Positions 17,790 to 29,718 of a stretch of DNA of 64,000 nt are shown in pieces. The notes beneath the pieces are model-generated. The model was not told the DNA's origin. It ran no database searches and saw nothing but the letters and a program-made list of their open reading frames with translations. The stretch's first letter is position 1. Each line of letters starts with the position of its first letter. The position numbers and the translations under genes are program-made. The stretch covers positions 1-64,000 of the forward strand of contig JALDYZ010000015.1 of NCBI GenBank assembly GCA_030028905.1. The letters run 5' to 3'. This stretch comes from Ferirhizobium litorale (lineage in GTDB: Bacteria; Pseudomonadota; Alphaproteobacteria; Rhizobiales; Rhizobiaceae).

Positions 17790-18731
17790 ATGACACAGGC
17801 GCAGCTGCTTTCTCGACAGAAGGTTGCCGTCATAGGCCTTGGCGGGATCGGCGGCGGCATGGCAGGACAGTTGATGCTCGCCGGCAAACACGACGTCACG
17901 ATCTGCACGCGCAATCCCCTCGATGTCATGACGTTCGAAAGCGGTGAAAGAGCTGCTCGCCTTCCGCTGAACACGCTGGCCGATCCTGCAGGTGCCTCGC
18001 CAGTCGATTGGGTGATCCTCAGCACAAAGGCGCATGATACAGGGGCTACGGCGCCCTGGTTCGCGCGCCTCTGCAACTCGCGAACCCGCGTCGCCGTGCT
18101 GCAAAATGGTGTCGAACACGAAGCGCGCGTCCAACCCATGTGCCCGACCGCAGAAATCCTGCCGGCCATCGTCTATTACAACGGTGAGCGCATCCGTCCG
18201 GATCACTTCAGGATGCGACGGGTGACGGACTATGAACTGGCTGTGCCCGCGGGTGACCTCGCCGACGCTTTTTCGGCGTTGCTGGACGGTACCGAGTTCC
18301 GGATTTTCAAGAGCGACGATTTCAAGACGATGCAATGGCGCAAGCTGCTGGTCAACGTCGTTGCAAATCCTGTCACCGCGCTGACCAGACAGCGGCTCGG
18401 CGTACTGCATCGAGACAGCATCAAGGAGCTCTGCCTCGCGGTCCTCGACGAGGCCGTAGAGGTCGGACGCGCGGCGGGAGCACGGTTCGATGAAAATGAG
18501 GCGCAGCGCACGCTCGATACGGTCCTGACCTATCCGGGCGATGCCGGCACCTCGATGTATTTCGACTGCCTGGCGTCCAAGCCGCTGGAGATCGAGGCGC
18601 TAACCGGAGCGATCGTCGCGGCCGGCAAGCGCTTCCAAGTGCTCACGCCACTGAACAGCGCCCTGCTTGCGCTTCTCAAGGCCATCAGCGACGCCAACGA
18701 AAACACGGTCAGCAGCAACGTTTCAGTGTGA
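17790..18731 (+). CDS. 2-dehydropantoate 2-reductase family protein (ApbA/PanE)
   Basis: A 313-residue oxidoreductase. The N-terminal NADP-binding motif is VAVIGLGGIGGGMAGQLM; the C-terminal domain has the family lysine segment MQWRKLLVNVVANPVTALTRQ and the TSMYFDCLASKPLEIEALTGAIV signature around the catalytic glutamate. PanE makes pantoate for CoA, but many paralogues act on other 2-oxo acids, so the substrate is uncertain. ATG 17790 follows a strong GGAGG. It ends convergently to pyrG with a shared hairpin between. Confidence 0.85.
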   Translation: MTQAQLLSRQKVAVIGLGGIGGGMAGQLMLAGKHDVTICTRNPLDVMTFESGERAARLPLNTLADPAGASPVDWVILSTKAHDTGATAPWFARLCNSRTRVAVLQNGVEHEARVQPMCPTAEILPAIVYYNGERIRPDHFRMRRVTDYELAVPAGDLADAFSALLDGTEFRIFKSDDFKTMQWRKLLVNVVANPVTALTRQRLGVLHRDSIKELCLAVLDEAVEVGRAAGARFDENEAQRTLDTVLTYPGDAGTSMYFDCLASKPLEIEALTGAIVAAGKRFQVLTPLNSALLALLKAISDANENTVSSNVSV

Positions 18732-18751
18732 CATAGCGGCACAAACACAAA

Positions 18752-18769
18752 ACCCGGCTCGCGCCGGGT
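18752..18769. terminator. Hairpin between convergent PanE-like gene and pyrG
   Basis: Stem ACCCGGC/GCCGGGT with a TCGC loop, with an A-rich left flank and CTTGAT right flank. It is placed in the 65 bases between two convergent stops and could act in both directions, more strongly for pyrG, whose strand gets the T-rich side. Confidence 0.65.
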
Positions 18770-18796
18770 CTTGATGGATTCGTCACTACGATTGTC

Positions 18797-20491
<1,695 letters not shown>

Positions 20492-20522
20492 TCAGGAAAC
20501 GCGGAATGTGGACAAAAGAAAA

Positions 20523-20545
20523 CCGGCAGGCTTTCGGCCTGCCGG
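20523..20545 (-). terminator. Rho-independent terminator of secG
   Basis: Nine-base-pair stem CCGGCAGGC/GCCTGCCGG with a 5-base loop, followed on the minus strand by TTTTCTTTTG. It sits 23 bases after the secG stop and should insulate secG from pyrG. Confidence 0.85.
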
Positions 20546-20567
20546 AGGATGATTGCTGCGACCGCTC

Positions 20568-21041
20568 TTACTGACCGGTCGGAACGCCGCTGGTATTAGC
20601 GTCTTCGGCCGGCTTGGTCTCGGCACCCGTCGCCGGTGCTGGAGCCGGGGCGGCCGGCGCAGCGGGCTGCGTGCCGGTCGTCGGAACCGGGGATTCTGGA
20701 GTAGCCGGCTGCTGTGTTCCCGCCGCGGGTGCCGGCGTGGTCGAGCCACCGAGTTGGTCGAGGACGCCATTGCCTTGCGAGGTGCCCGCCGGAATCCGGT
20801 CGAGAATGTCGGAAGGCCGCGATTCGTAGCGGGCCAGCAGGCCGAGCGCCATCGAGGTAATAAAGAAAAGCGTCGCCAGGATCGCTGTCGTGCGCGTCAG
20901 CGCATTGGCGGTCCCTCGCGCAGACATGAAGCCCGAACCGCCACCGATACCAAGGCCACCGCCTTCCGAGCGTTGGATCAGCACGACCCCGACAAGCGCC
21001 AGGACGATCATGAGATGTACGACAATCAATACCGTTTGCAT
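20568..21041 (-). CDS. secG: Protein translocase subunit SecG
   Basis: 157 residues. Two transmembrane helices (MQTVLIVVHLMIVLALVGVVLIQ and TAILATLFFITSMALGLLARY) flank the conserved cytoplasmic SEGGGLGIGGGSGFMSARGTANALTRTT. A long Pro/Ala/Thr-rich tail follows, common in alphaproteobacterial SecG. The protein aids SecYE in export. ATG 21041 gives the expected first helix. It sits between tpiA and pyrG on the same strand. Confidence 0.95.
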   Translation of the reverse strand: MQTVLIVVHLMIVLALVGVVLIQRSEGGGLGIGGGSGFMSARGTANALTRTTAILATLFFITSMALGLLARYESRPSDILDRIPAGTSQGNGVLDQLGGSTTPAPAAGTQQPATPESPVPTTGTQPAAPAAPAPAPATGAETKPAEDANTSGVPTGQ

Positions 21042-21158
21042 AAGCTTCCAGTCCTGCCCGGACGAGGGCACAATGAATAGGATTGGCGGCTCTTTACATG
21101 ACGCCGCCGCCTATTCCAAGCCTTTTCGATGACCAGTTTCGGATGGCCCTCAAAAATT

Positions 21159-21929
21159 TCAGGCCGTCAGATCCTCGTAAACCGCCCATATGGCGAGGAA
21201 GTCCTCGGCTTTCAAGCTCGCCCCGCCGATCAGGGCACCGTCGACATTTGCCACGGCCATCAATTCGGCGGCATTCGAAGGCTTGACCGAGCCGCCGTAG
21301 AGAATGCGCATGCCCCTGCCCTCTGCGCGAAAGCGAGCGACGAGTTCTGCGCGCATGAAGGCGTGCGCCTCCGCAACGTCCTCGACAGTCGGCGTCAGTC
21401 CGGTGCCGATTGCCCAGACAGGCTCGTAGGCGATCACGGTGTTTTCGGCCGTTGCGCCATCCGGCACCGACGCCGCAAGCTGTCGCTTCAGAACGTCCAG
21501 TGTCTTGCCGGACTTGCGCTCATCGGCAGTCTCGCCGATGCAGATGATCGCCACGAGTTCCGCCGCATGTGCGGCTTGGGCTTTTGCCCGCACCAGTTCG
21601 TCGGTTTCGGCATGGTCGGTGCGCCGTTCGGAGTGGCCGACGATGACGAAGGTCCCAAAGCAGTCGGCAATCATGTCGGCCGACAGGTCGCCGGTGTGGG
21701 CGCCGAACTGCTTGTGGTGGCAATCCTGTGCGCCAATCTCAAGCGGACTGTCATCGCAGAGCGCCGTCGCCACGTAGAGCAGCGTCGCGGGCGGGCAGAT
21801 CAGCGTCTCGACCTTGTCGGAAAGCGGAGTATCGACGCCTTCCGCAATCGCCTTGATCTGGTCGAGCGATGCCCGCGTCCCATTCATTTTCCAGTTTCCC
21901 GCGACAAGCGGCAGCACGTCAGGCGTCAT
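21159..21929 (-). CDS. tpiA: Triose-phosphate isomerase
   Basis: 256 residues; interconverts DHAP and glyceraldehyde-3-phosphate. The active-site lysine is in VAGNWKMNG, the histidine in VIVGHSERR, and the catalytic glutamate in [14 protein letters not shown]; the phosphate loop [12 protein letters not shown] follows. The ATG at 21929 is favoured over 21947 by homologue length. It is first of the leftward tpiA-secG-pyrG set; in several rhizobia tpiA is remembered as divergent from ppiD, which here lies elsewhere. Confidence 0.96.
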   Translation of the reverse strand: MTPDVLPLVAGNWKMNGTRASLDQIKAIAEGVDTPLSDKVETLICPPATLLYVATALCDDSPLEIGAQDCHHKQFGAHTGDLSADMIADCFGTFVIVGHSERRTDHAETDELVRAKAQAAHAAELVAIICIGETADERKSGKTLDVLKRQLAASVPDGATAENTVIAYEPVWAIGTGLTPTVEDVAEAHAFMRAELVARFRAEGRGMRILYGGSVKPSNAAELMAVANVDGALIGGASLKAEDFLAIWAVYEDLTA

Positions 21930-22033
21930 GGACGTTCCAATCTCCAAAAAACTGACACCGGACTATCAAAAGATGCACTCCAAGGAAAGCGCGCGGATGA
22001 TGTTTGCCTGTCGAAGCTTCGGTCGGACCGACG

Positions 22034-22918
22034 TTACCGGGCGGCGATGATCCAGTTCAACACGCTTCGCCAATCCGTCATGCGAACCGGCGTGCCGTGC
22101 GATCCGGTCTCGAACAGGGTAAAGCGCACTGGATATCCCGTTTTGTGAAGCTGCTTGTAGAGGGCCGTCTGATCCTTGGCCGCATAGACGCTGTCGCGGC
22201 TGCCATGGGTGAACCAGATCGGCAGCTTCGCCTTGTAGGCCGCACTCTTCTTGAAGTCCGGATCCGTAGCACCCCCGAGGATAACCATCCCCTTCAATTG
22301 GGCGACGGTCTCGGGTCTCCGGGCGATGCCCCAGCAGATGAAGCTGCCCATCGAGGCACAGGAGAGAATGACGGGACGCCCCGGCGAAAGTTTTGCCGCT
22401 CGGTCGATCAGCGTCGCGATGCCGCGCACGTCCTGATCGTCAAAGCCCTGCATGCTCGGCGCATAGTAAGCTCCGCCATTCTCCACGGCGAGGTTTTTCA
22501 ACCTGTTGAAATTGCCGCCGAAGGTGTAGTCGTTCATGCCCAGGCGGCGATCGCCACCCCGCCCATGTATGAAGATGACGGTGAAGCTTGCATTGGTCGC
22601 GGCGCCGACACGGCTCAGTTCGAGATTGCCCCTGTCGAGCACCAGGGCTTCCGCCACCGGTTTCTGCTTCAGCCGGGCGACGTATTTTCCCTTGGCGCGG
22701 CGCTCGGGAACCTGGTCGCGGCCATTGATGTCGCGCATCTCGTCATAGTCTATGACTTCGTAGTCACCGCCGTCGCGACTCTCGATGACCGCATTCGAGG
22801 AAAACAATTCGTCCTTGAACGGTTTCAGCGGTTCAGCCGCCACGGCGCTTGCCGCGAAAACGGACAGAAAAAAGGCGGAAAGTCCTGTAAACGTAAAATG
22901 AACTGTGGACATGTGCAT
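22034..22918 (-). CDS. Secreted alpha/beta hydrolase
   Basis: 294 residues with a signal peptide (hydrophobic FTGLSAFFLSVFAASAVAA, cleavage near AVAA-EP). An alpha/beta hydrolase core follows: FTVIFIHGRGGDRR (oxyanion region), nucleophile-elbow-like SCASMGSFICWG, THGSRDSVY with the acid, and ETGSHGTP with the histidine. The elbow is S-C-A-S-M-G, not a classic GxSxG, so the first glycine is missing. The substrate is unknown. It stands alone between tpiA and parE. Confidence 0.75.
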   Translation of the reverse strand: MHMSTVHFTFTGLSAFFLSVFAASAVAAEPLKPFKDELFSSNAVIESRDGGDYEVIDYDEMRDINGRDQVPERRAKGKYVARLKQKPVAEALVLDRGNLELSRVGAATNASFTVIFIHGRGGDRRLGMNDYTFGGNFNRLKNLAVENGGAYYAPSMQGFDDQDVRGIATLIDRAAKLSPGRPVILSCASMGSFICWGIARRPETVAQLKGMVILGGATDPDFKKSAAYKAKLPIWFTHGSRDSVYAAKDQTALYKQLHKTGYPVRFTLFETGSHGTPVRMTDWRSVLNWIIAAR

Positions 22919-23129
22919 TCGGATCGGTTCCCATTGGCGCTACTGCCTTGCCATTGTGCGCGCCGCGACGCAATCCTTGCGGCGAATAGCCCCCTGAATT
23001 CGGCAGAATCGCGCACGCGGATGGGTTTCCTATAATACGCTGATTCGCAAGGCGATCGCAGTGTCGTGATCAAGGGCCGGTCTCTTGAAGCCACCCCGGG
23101 TCACGCCAAATCAAGATTTGAACGGCTCA

Positions 23130-25205
23130 ATGGACGACAACAACGACCTTTTCTCCGGCATTCCCCAGGCCTCCAAGGTACAGGAAACAAGTAAGTCCGC
23201 TGCTCCACCTTCCGCTGCCCCGAACTCGCCGCAACCCGCTCCGGCGTTCAGAGCGGCACCGGAAACGTCTGGCAGCGAATCTTATGGTGCCTCGTCGATC
23301 CGGGTGCTTGAGGGGCTTGAGCCGGTGCGCATGCGGCCGGGCATGTATATCGGCGGCACCGACGAGAAGGCGCTTCATCACCTTTTTGCCGAAGTCATCG
23401 ACAATTCCATGGACGAGGCCGTCGCTGGCCACGCCAACTTCATCGAGGTTCACCTGGACGCCGGCGGCTTCTTGAACGTGACCGACAACGGCCGCGGCAT
23501 TCCCGTCGAAAACCACCCCCAGGTGCCGGGCAAGTCGACGCTCGAGGTCATCATGACCAAGCTCCACGCCGGCGGAAAATTCGACGGCAAGGCCTACGAG
23601 ACCTCCGGCGGTCTGCATGGCGTCGGCGTGTCGGTGGTGAATGCTCTGTCAGACGTGCTCGAGGTGGAAGTCGCCCGTAACCGAAAGCTCTATCGCCAGC
23701 GCTTCTCCCGCGGCGTTCCACAGGGCGGCCTCGAAGAACTCGGCGATGTGCATAACCGGCGCGGGACCCGCGTGCGCTTCCATCCGGACCCGCAGATTTT
23801 CGGCGATCATGCACGCTTCGATCCGGCACGCGTATTCCGGATGGCTCGGTCGAAAGCTTATCTGTTCGGCGGCGTCGAGATCCGCTGGAGCTGTGATCCC
23901 GGAATGCTGCCGCAGGGGTCGGACGTGCCGGAAAAGGCGGTGTTCCATTTCCCGGGCGGCCTGAAGGATTACCTACAGGCCACGATGGGCAAGGAATTCA
24001 CCGTCACCAAGGAGATCTTCGCCGGCAAGTCGGACAAGACAAGCGGCCACGGCTCGCTCGAATGGGCGATCACCTGGTATGGCGGCGATCCGCAGGTGCA
24101 CTCCTATTGCAACACCATTCCGACACCCGAGGGCGGCACCCACGAGGCCGGCCTGCGCATAGCGCTGACCAAGGGGCTCAAGAACTACGCCGAACTGACT
24201 CAGAACAAGCGCGCCGCGCAGATTACGACCGACGATGTGATGATTTCGGCCGTCGGCATGCTGTCGGTGTTTATCCGCGAGCCGGAATTCGTTGGCCAGA
24301 CGAAGGACAAGCTCGCGACCGTCGAGGCGCAGAGGATCGTCGAGAACGCTCTGCGCGACCCCTTCGACCACTACCTCGCCGACAACCCCGGCGAAGCCGC
24401 CAAGCTGCTCGACTGGGTGATTGAACGCGCCGAGGAGCGGCTGCGGCGACGCAAGGAAAAGGAAGTGAACCGCAAGACAGCGGTACGCAAGCTACGCCTG
24501 CCCGGCAAGCTCGCCGACTGCTCGCAGAACACCGCCGAAGGCGCGGAACTGTTCATCGTCGAGGGTGATTCGGCCGGTGGTTCCGCCAAGCAGGCACGCA
24601 ATCGTTCCAACCAGGCGATCCTGCCTCTTCGCGGCAAGATCCTGAACGTCGGCAGCGCCAGCCGCGAAAAGCTCGGGGCCAACCAGCAAATTGCCGACCT
24701 GATCCAGGCGCTCGGCTGCGGCACGCGCTCGAAGTATCGCGAGGAAGACTTGCGCTACGAGCGTATCATCATCATGACGGACGCCGACGTCGACGGTGCG
24801 CACATCGCTTCGCTGCTGATCACCTTTTTCTATCAGGAGATGTCGGAGCTGGTGCGCGGCGGCCACCTTTTCCTCGCCGTGCCGCCGCTGTACAAGCTTA
24901 CGCAAGGGGCGAAATCGGCCTACGCCCGCGACGATGTGCATCGAGCCGAACTGATGGAGACAGAGTTCAAGGGACGCGGCAAGATCGAGATCAGTCGGTT
25001 CAAGGGTCTGGGCGAAATGCTTCCCGCCCAGCTTAAGGAAACCACGATGGATCCGAAGAACCGGACCTTGCTGCGGGTCGAGATCGACGAGGTGGATTTC
25101 GAGGGCACGCGCGAGGCCGTCGACAACCTGATGGGCACCAAGGCCGACGCCCGATTCCGCTTTATCCAGGAACGCGCCGAATTCGCGGAAAACATCGACA
25201 TCTGA
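23130..25205 (+). CDS. parE: DNA topoisomerase IV subunit B
   Basis: About 691 residues; the ATPase subunit of the type IIA topoisomerase that decatenates chromosomes with ParC. The GHKL site is seen in [24 protein letters not shown] and [15 protein letters not shown]; the TOPRIM domain has [16 protein letters not shown] and [15 protein letters not shown], then PLYKLTQG and FKGLGEM. The N-terminus has an extra Ser/Pro/Ala-rich segment of about 50 residues before [19 protein letters not shown] 23130 (MDDNNDLF) is preferred; an upstream frame to 23085 exists. Confidence 0.96.
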   Translation: MDDNNDLFSGIPQASKVQETSKSAAPPSAAPNSPQPAPAFRAAPETSGSESYGASSIRVLEGLEPVRMRPGMYIGGTDEKALHHLFAEVIDNSMDEAVAGHANFIEVHLDAGGFLNVTDNGRGIPVENHPQVPGKSTLEVIMTKLHAGGKFDGKAYETSGGLHGVGVSVVNALSDVLEVEVARNRKLYRQRFSRGVPQGGLEELGDVHNRRGTRVRFHPDPQIFGDHARFDPARVFRMARSKAYLFGGVEIRWSCDPGMLPQGSDVPEKAVFHFPGGLKDYLQATMGKEFTVTKEIFAGKSDKTSGHGSLEWAITWYGGDPQVHSYCNTIPTPEGGTHEAGLRIALTKGLKNYAELTQNKRAAQITTDDVMISAVGMLSVFIREPEFVGQTKDKLATVEAQRIVENALRDPFDHYLADNPGEAAKLLDWVIERAEERLRRRKEKEVNRKTAVRKLRLPGKLADCSQNTAEGAELFIVEGDSAGGSAKQARNRSNQAILPLRGKILNVGSASREKLGANQQIADLIQALGCGTRSKYREEDLRYERIIIMTDADVDGAHIASLLITFFYQEMSELVRGGHLFLAVPPLYKLTQGAKSAYARDDVHRAELMETEFKGRGKIEISRFKGLGEMLPAQLKETTMDPKNRTLLRVEIDEVDFEGTREAVDNLMGTKADARFRFIQERAEFAENIDI

Positions 25206-25359
25206 AGCTGGACCCAAAATGCAGCCTCTTTCGTCGGTTGCACCGCAGCCGGTCGGAAGGGGCGGCCACTCGTATGCTTTTTGCTGGCCCTGCCGCTTGA
25301 ATAGACATCCCCGATAGCCCATAAGTTATCGGAACCTGCAATCGCGCGAAGAACCCAAA

Positions 25360-26547
25360 TTGACTGCTCATGAACCTCAAAGACCGCGAACCGAGCCAAG
25401 GTGGCTGGGGAGCGTGGCGCCGTCGCGTACAGCCCTGATCCCCCTCATCTCGGCCGCGCGCTGGATGCTTCTGGTCATCATCGCCGCGGGTGTCTATTTC
25501 TTCTACGGTTTCCTCGTCCCGGTCCTTGCCGCACTCGTCATCGGATTTGCGAGCTGGCCGGTTTTCCGCAAGCTCAGGGAGGAGGTCGGCGGCAACCGGA
25601 CGATCGCGGCCTCGCTTGCCATACTCCTGATCGTCGCCTTCATCGTTGTGCCGGTCATCATGGCTGTCACCTATACGGTTGGCGAAATCCGGGAGTGGAT
25701 CACCTGGGCCGTCGAAGCGAACCGGGTGGGCGCGCCGGTTCCAGACTGGATTCTGGGATTGCCCGCTATCGGCCAGTGGCTTGGCGAACAATGGCGTTCC
25801 CACATCGGCAGTCCGGGCGCGATCGGCGACCTGATCCAGGTGGTCAGCGGCGCCAATATCGGCAACATCTATCGCGCCGTCCTTGCGGCGGGCGGCGGCC
25901 TCTTCCACCTGTTCCTGACGCTGTTGTTCATGCTGATCGCCTTGTTCTTCGTCTACCGCGACGGAGAATCCTTCATGCGCCAGATCGATCTCCTCGGCGA
26001 GCGCATCCTGCCGCAGCGCTGGGAGCGAATTTCCCGCGTGGTGCCGGCGACGATCAACTCGACAGTCACCGGCATGACGCTGATCGCCATCGGCGAAGGC
26101 ATCGTGCTTGGCATCGCCTACTGGATCGCCGGCGTCCCCTCGCCGGTCACCTTCGGTGTGCTCACCGGCATGATGGCGTTGTTTCCCGGCGGTGCACCGC
26201 TTTCGTTCACGCTCGTTTCCCTCTACCTCGTTGCCAGCGGAGCGCCGGTCGCCGGTATCGCACTTTTTGTCTGGGGGAGCGTCGAACTCTTCATCGTCGA
26301 CAAGACGCTGCGCCCGCGGCTCGTTGGCGGACCGATCAAGCTTCCGTTCCTTCCCACCTTCTTCGGCCTGGTCGGCGGCGTGAAGACCATGGGTTTCCTC
26401 GGCCTGTTCATCGGCCCGGTGCTGATGGCCTTGCTGGTGGCGATATGGCGGGAGTGGATCCGCGAAGTCGAACTGACCGTCGAACACGAAGCGACGTCTG
26501 CCGAACTCATTTTTCATGAGCGCAAGGACACCGGGACCGAGTCCTGA
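25360..26547 (+). CDS. AI-2E family transporter (PerM-like permease)
   Basis: 395 residues with about eight transmembrane segments, including AARWMLLVIIAAGVYFFYGF and a C-terminal FFGLVGGVKTMGFLGLFIGPVLMALL, matching the AI-2E/PerM family. Members have been linked to autoinducer export or Na+/H+ antiport; the substrate here is unknown. The longest start is TTG 25360; an internal GTG near 25416 just before the first helix is an alternative. It converges with the GNAT gene 28 bases downstream. Confidence 0.85.
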   Translation: MTAHEPQRPRTEPRWLGSVAPSRTALIPLISAARWMLLVIIAAGVYFFYGFLVPVLAALVIGFASWPVFRKLREEVGGNRTIAASLAILLIVAFIVVPVIMAVTYTVGEIREWITWAVEANRVGAPVPDWILGLPAIGQWLGEQWRSHIGSPGAIGDLIQVVSGANIGNIYRAVLAAGGGLFHLFLTLLFMLIALFFVYRDGESFMRQIDLLGERILPQRWERISRVVPATINSTVTGMTLIAIGEGIVLGIAYWIAGVPSPVTFGVLTGMMALFPGGAPLSFTLVSLYLVASGAPVAGIALFVWGSVELFIVDKTLRPRLVGGPIKLPFLPTFFGLVGGVKTMGFLGLFIGPVLMALLVAIWREWIREVELTVEHEATSAELIFHERKDTGTES

Positions 26548-26575
26548 AAAGGTTCCGGTCCGGATGAAGCGGGCT

Positions 26576-27049
26576 TCAAGCCGCCGCGATGCGTTTTTCC
26601 ATAAAAATGCTGAGGGGATCCGGCTTGTAGTCACCGAAAGGTTCGATGTCACCATAGCCAAACTTGCTGTAAAGGCCGATCGCCTCGGGCTGCCGGATGC
26701 CCGTCTCCAGGCGGATAGCCCGAAGCCCCATGTCCCGGGCGCGGTCTTCCAGGATCTCCAGCAGTTTCCGGCCGATCTTCAGCCCCCTCGCATCCGGGTC
26801 CACAAACATGCGCTTGATTTCCGCCGTACCGTCACCGGCATCCACCAGGGCGCAACATCCGACAATTGTCTCCCCGTGCCGCGCGACGAAGAACGTCACC
26901 TCGTCCCCTTCCAGGGACGTGAGATCGAGCATGTGATTGCTCTCGGCTGGATAGAGCGACGACGCGTAGATGTCGGAGAGTTCGAGCAAACGGATGACGG
27001 CCGCCTGGCGTGGCGGCTCGCAAGCGATGGTTATGGTCATTCGGGTCAT
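26576..27049 (-). CDS. GNAT family N-acetyltransferase
   Basis: 157 residues with the GNAT fold: beta4 AEIKRMFVDPDARGLKIGRKLLEILEDRA carries the acetyl-CoA pyrophosphate loop RGLKIG, and LRLETGIRQPEAIGLYSKFGYGD is the usual C-terminal half. The acceptor is unknown. The gene is monocistronic, convergent with the AI-2E gene. Confidence 0.85.
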   Translation of the reverse strand: MTRMTITIACEPPRQAAVIRLLELSDIYASSLYPAESNHMLDLTSLEGDEVTFFVARHGETIVGCCALVDAGDGTAEIKRMFVDPDARGLKIGRKLLEILEDRARDMGLRAIRLETGIRQPEAIGLYSKFGYGDIEPFGDYKPDPLSIFMEKRIAAA

Positions 27050-27233
27050 GCCTTCCAGTCTATCTACCTAACGTGAGCAACGTACCGATCGTGACGCCGA
27101 CGTTTCACGAAATCAATCCGTCGTCCGTGATAAGTGATTGCTCTGCAACCGTTCTCTCTTGGATCGACCACGATTGACGCATTAGAAAAAGCACGGCGAT
27201 AGTCATACCGGAAACTGGGTCCGTCTGCGAAAA

Positions 27234-27641
27234 ATGAAAACAGCACTTATCATGATGTCCATACTGGGCTGCGACGATACCGGCAGCCAGTGCCACTACG
27301 TCAAGACGCAACAGCAGCGCTGGACAAGCATCGAACTTTGCGACGCCGCCTCCGAGCGGGAACTCTCCAGGATCTCGGATGTCGACTATCCCATGCTCGT
27401 CGCCGTCTGCCAGACACCGATTGATATAGCATCTCGTCCGCCGAGGGAGGACGATCGACCTGCACTGGAGGGAGACGATCCGCTGACGGAAGAGCCGGAT
27501 CGCCAGGGATTGGCCACGAGGGCGCTGGCACGCATCAAAGGGGTTCTGCCAAATGTCGACGATCTGAAGGATCTCGCCGGCAGGCCTGTCCGCCTCGTGA
27601 CGGACAGCTACTCCTGGGTGGCCCGAAAGGTCGCCGACTGA
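27234..27641 (+). CDS. Conserved hypothetical protein with Cys-rich N-terminus
   Basis: 135 residues. It begins MKTALIMMSILGCDDTGSQCHYV, then QRWTSIELCDAASERELSR and YPMLVAVC, and ends in a charged segment with VRLVTDSYSWVARKVAD. The early region looks like a short domain with three or four cysteines. Similar proteins appear to be rhizobial in distribution; no function is assigned. The stop lies 6 bases before the end of the convergent DUF2336 gene. Confidence 0.65.
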   Translation: MKTALIMMSILGCDDTGSQCHYVKTQQQRWTSIELCDAASERELSRISDVDYPMLVAVCQTPIDIASRPPREDDRPALEGDDPLTEEPDRQGLATRALARIKGVLPNVDDLKDLAGRPVRLVTDSYSWVARKVAD

Positions 27642-27647
27642 GGCATT

Positions 27648-28787
27648 TCACGCCGCGTCGACCATTGCCAGGGAGGCATAGGAACGCGCCGCTTGGCGCT
27701 GTTCGGCGAAGTGGAGTTTTTCCACCATTTCCATGAGGTTGCTCGAAATCCGCATTGCCGCTTGCGGTTTACGGAAAGCGTTGAGCAGCCGTGCGGCCAC
27801 ACTGTTCAAGATGTTCGACTGGTCGGAATGTGCCGCCTGCCGCCAGAGCAATGTCGCCTCGACGAAAGCCGCACTGAGGTCTCGCGGCAGACCGGCCGCC
27901 TCATAGAGTGCGCGCACGGCGTGCATGCGGCCGGTGGCGACGATCGAACGCACGCGCCGCTCGCTGCAGCCCGAGAGATTGATGATCGCGCCCACAAAGA
28001 ACTCGACCTTTCCCGTGCACAGGGCATGCATGAGAAACGCAGGCGTCAACTGTCCGTTGATGCGCAGATGCTCGACAAGTTCGGGAATCTCCTCTTGCAC
28101 GGCCGCCCCGGCGATCGCCACCGTACCCGCCTCACCTGCTTCGCGCGCCACGCGCTCGATCCTGCGCACGCCGACCGTGGCGCGGACGAAGTCCAAGCCG
28201 GTCAGTGCCTCGGTGATGATGTGCATGAGCTGGCAGCGCGCTTCCGAAGGCAGGTCGGCGCGGTCGAGAAGCAGGTTGCGAATGTCGCAATGCCGTCCGA
28301 ATCTCTCCGTTACGCGCTTAAGGGTGACTTTGGCAATCTCGGCACTGCTGTTTCGCAGGAGGACAAGGATCTCCGGCTCGTCACCAACTTCAACGAGGGC
28401 GGCTGTCACCGTACGGCTCAACTGCGGACGCGCCGCGATGAATTCGCGCGTCTTTCCGTCTCTGCGCCCCGCAAGATCGACCAGGTCCGCATCGGCGAGC
28501 ACCGGCGACTTCGGGATGACGATACCGGCGATCTCCGGTTGGTCGCCTGCGAGCGAAACCATGATCGCCCGCGGCGCTTCAAAACCTTCGGCGAGTGATT
28601 CGGCGAGCGCTTGACGCACACGCGGTGAAGGGTCGTCGAGCAGATAGGTCATAGCCATCAGCGCCGCCTGGCGTTCCTGATTGGCCATGTCGGACCTGAG
28701 ATAAGCCCGGCCGAGTGCGTTTGCTGCTTTCGCCCGGTCGCCGACCTTGGCGGTTTCCGCCCAGCGGAGAAATGCCTGTACGATCAC
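27648..28787 (-). CDS. DUF2336 domain-containing protein
   Basis: About 379 residues, wholly helical, with HEAT-like repeats (MTYLLDDPSPRVRQALAESLA, AALVEVGDEPEILVLLRNSSAEIA, LTGLDFVRATVGVRRIERV) typical of DUF2336 in alphaproteobacteria. The GTG at 28787 (MIVQAFLRWAE) is chosen because relatives start there; an in-frame ATG at 28835 is possible. Family function is unclear. A TTAACC box near 28883 lies in its upstream region. Confidence 0.8.
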   Translation of the reverse strand: MIVQAFLRWAETAKVGDRAKAANALGRAYLRSDMANQERQAALMAMTYLLDDPSPRVRQALAESLAEGFEAPRAIMVSLAGDQPEIAGIVIPKSPVLADADLVDLAGRRDGKTREFIAARPQLSRTVTAALVEVGDEPEILVLLRNSSAEIAKVTLKRVTERFGRHCDIRNLLLDRADLPSEARCQLMHIITEALTGLDFVRATVGVRRIERVAREAGEAGTVAIAGAAVQEEIPELVEHLRINGQLTPAFLMHALCTGKVEFFVGAIINLSGCSERRVRSIVATGRMHAVRALYEAAGLPRDLSAAFVEATLLWRQAAHSDQSNILNSVAARLLNAFRKPQAAMRISSNLMEMVEKLHFAEQRQAARSYASLAMVDAA

Positions 28788-29006
28788 TGTGCGCCCCAAC
28801 ACGTGAAGAGATATAGGAAATGGCCGATCAGCCATGAGGACACACTATCGCCCAAAGGTTTACGATCCGTTTACCATGGCCGTTAACCAATTCCGCCGGT
28901 TGAAGGCATGCCTATAGTCAGGATACGACCAGTATTGATAGTCTCGAAGGCGGACGCGGTTGGGCGAGACGATCGGCCGCCGAAACGGATCTTGAAAGGC
29001 AAGTGG

Positions 29007-29708
29007 ATGCGATCCTGGCTGCGTCTTGCGACGCTAGATGAAAAGAGCCTTGCGCGAACGGCGCGGACCCACGCCGACCGTCTCGTGTTCGATCTCGCTT
29101 GCATCGGCCCCCAGGAACCTTCCCGCTCGCGCAACGAATGCGCGGCGTTTCTGCGTCTCTCGCAGGGGCTTCGACGCTACGTCGTCGTTCACGACTTCGC
29201 CTCCGGAGAGTGCGAGGACGACCTCGCTGCCATTTTCGCGGAAGGCCCCGACGGGATCATCCTTGCCGGAGCACAAAATGGCGCCGAAATTCAAAGGCTC
29301 GACGTCCTGCTTTCGACACTGGAAGCGGTCAACGACGTTCCGCTCGGCAGGACGCGAATCGTGGCGCGCTGCGATACAGCAGCCGGCATCCTGGGTGCAG
29401 CAAGCTACCGCGCCAAGTCCGAACGTCTGGAGGCAGTCGGCTGGTCACCGGTCGCCCTCGCCAACGAAATCGGGGCCACTGACACCTATGCCGCCGATGG
29501 CCGTCTCATTGCGCCTCTCCAGCAGGCACAGGGTCTGATCCAACTGGCCGCCGCGGCAGCAGGGGTAGCAGCCCTTGCCGCCGATGAGGGACTAGTCGAT
29601 GCCGAGGTGTTCTCGCCGAGATGTCGGGAAGCGCGCGCCGTGGGTTTCGCCGGGATGATGACCTCCGACCCTGCCCGGGTCGCGATCATCAACCAGGTGT
29701 TCGGCTAG
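29007..29708 (+). CDS. HpcH/HpaI aldolase / citrate lyase beta-like (CitE) family protein
   Basis: About 233 residues, a short TIM-barrel protein of the CitE/HpcH type. RSWLRLATLDEKSLARTARTHADRLVFDL is the family-like start and DGIILAGAQNGAEIQRLDVLL the metal/CoA ester region; VFSPRCREARAVGFAGMMTSDPARVAIINQVF is the typical C-terminus with the GKM..HP region degenerated. It is about 50 residues shorter than typical CitE. Activity on an acyl-CoA is plausible but unproven. ATG 29007 follows GAAAGG; an upstream frame to 28908 is less likely. Confidence 0.75.
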   Translation: MRSWLRLATLDEKSLARTARTHADRLVFDLACIGPQEPSRSRNECAAFLRLSQGLRRYVVVHDFASGECEDDLAAIFAEGPDGIILAGAQNGAEIQRLDVLLSTLEAVNDVPLGRTRIVARCDTAAGILGAASYRAKSERLEAVGWSPVALANEIGATDTYAADGRLIAPLQQAQGLIQLAAAAAGVAALAADEGLVDAEVFSPRCREARAVGFAGMMTSDPARVAIINQVFG

Positions 29709-29718
29709 CGATCCGTGC

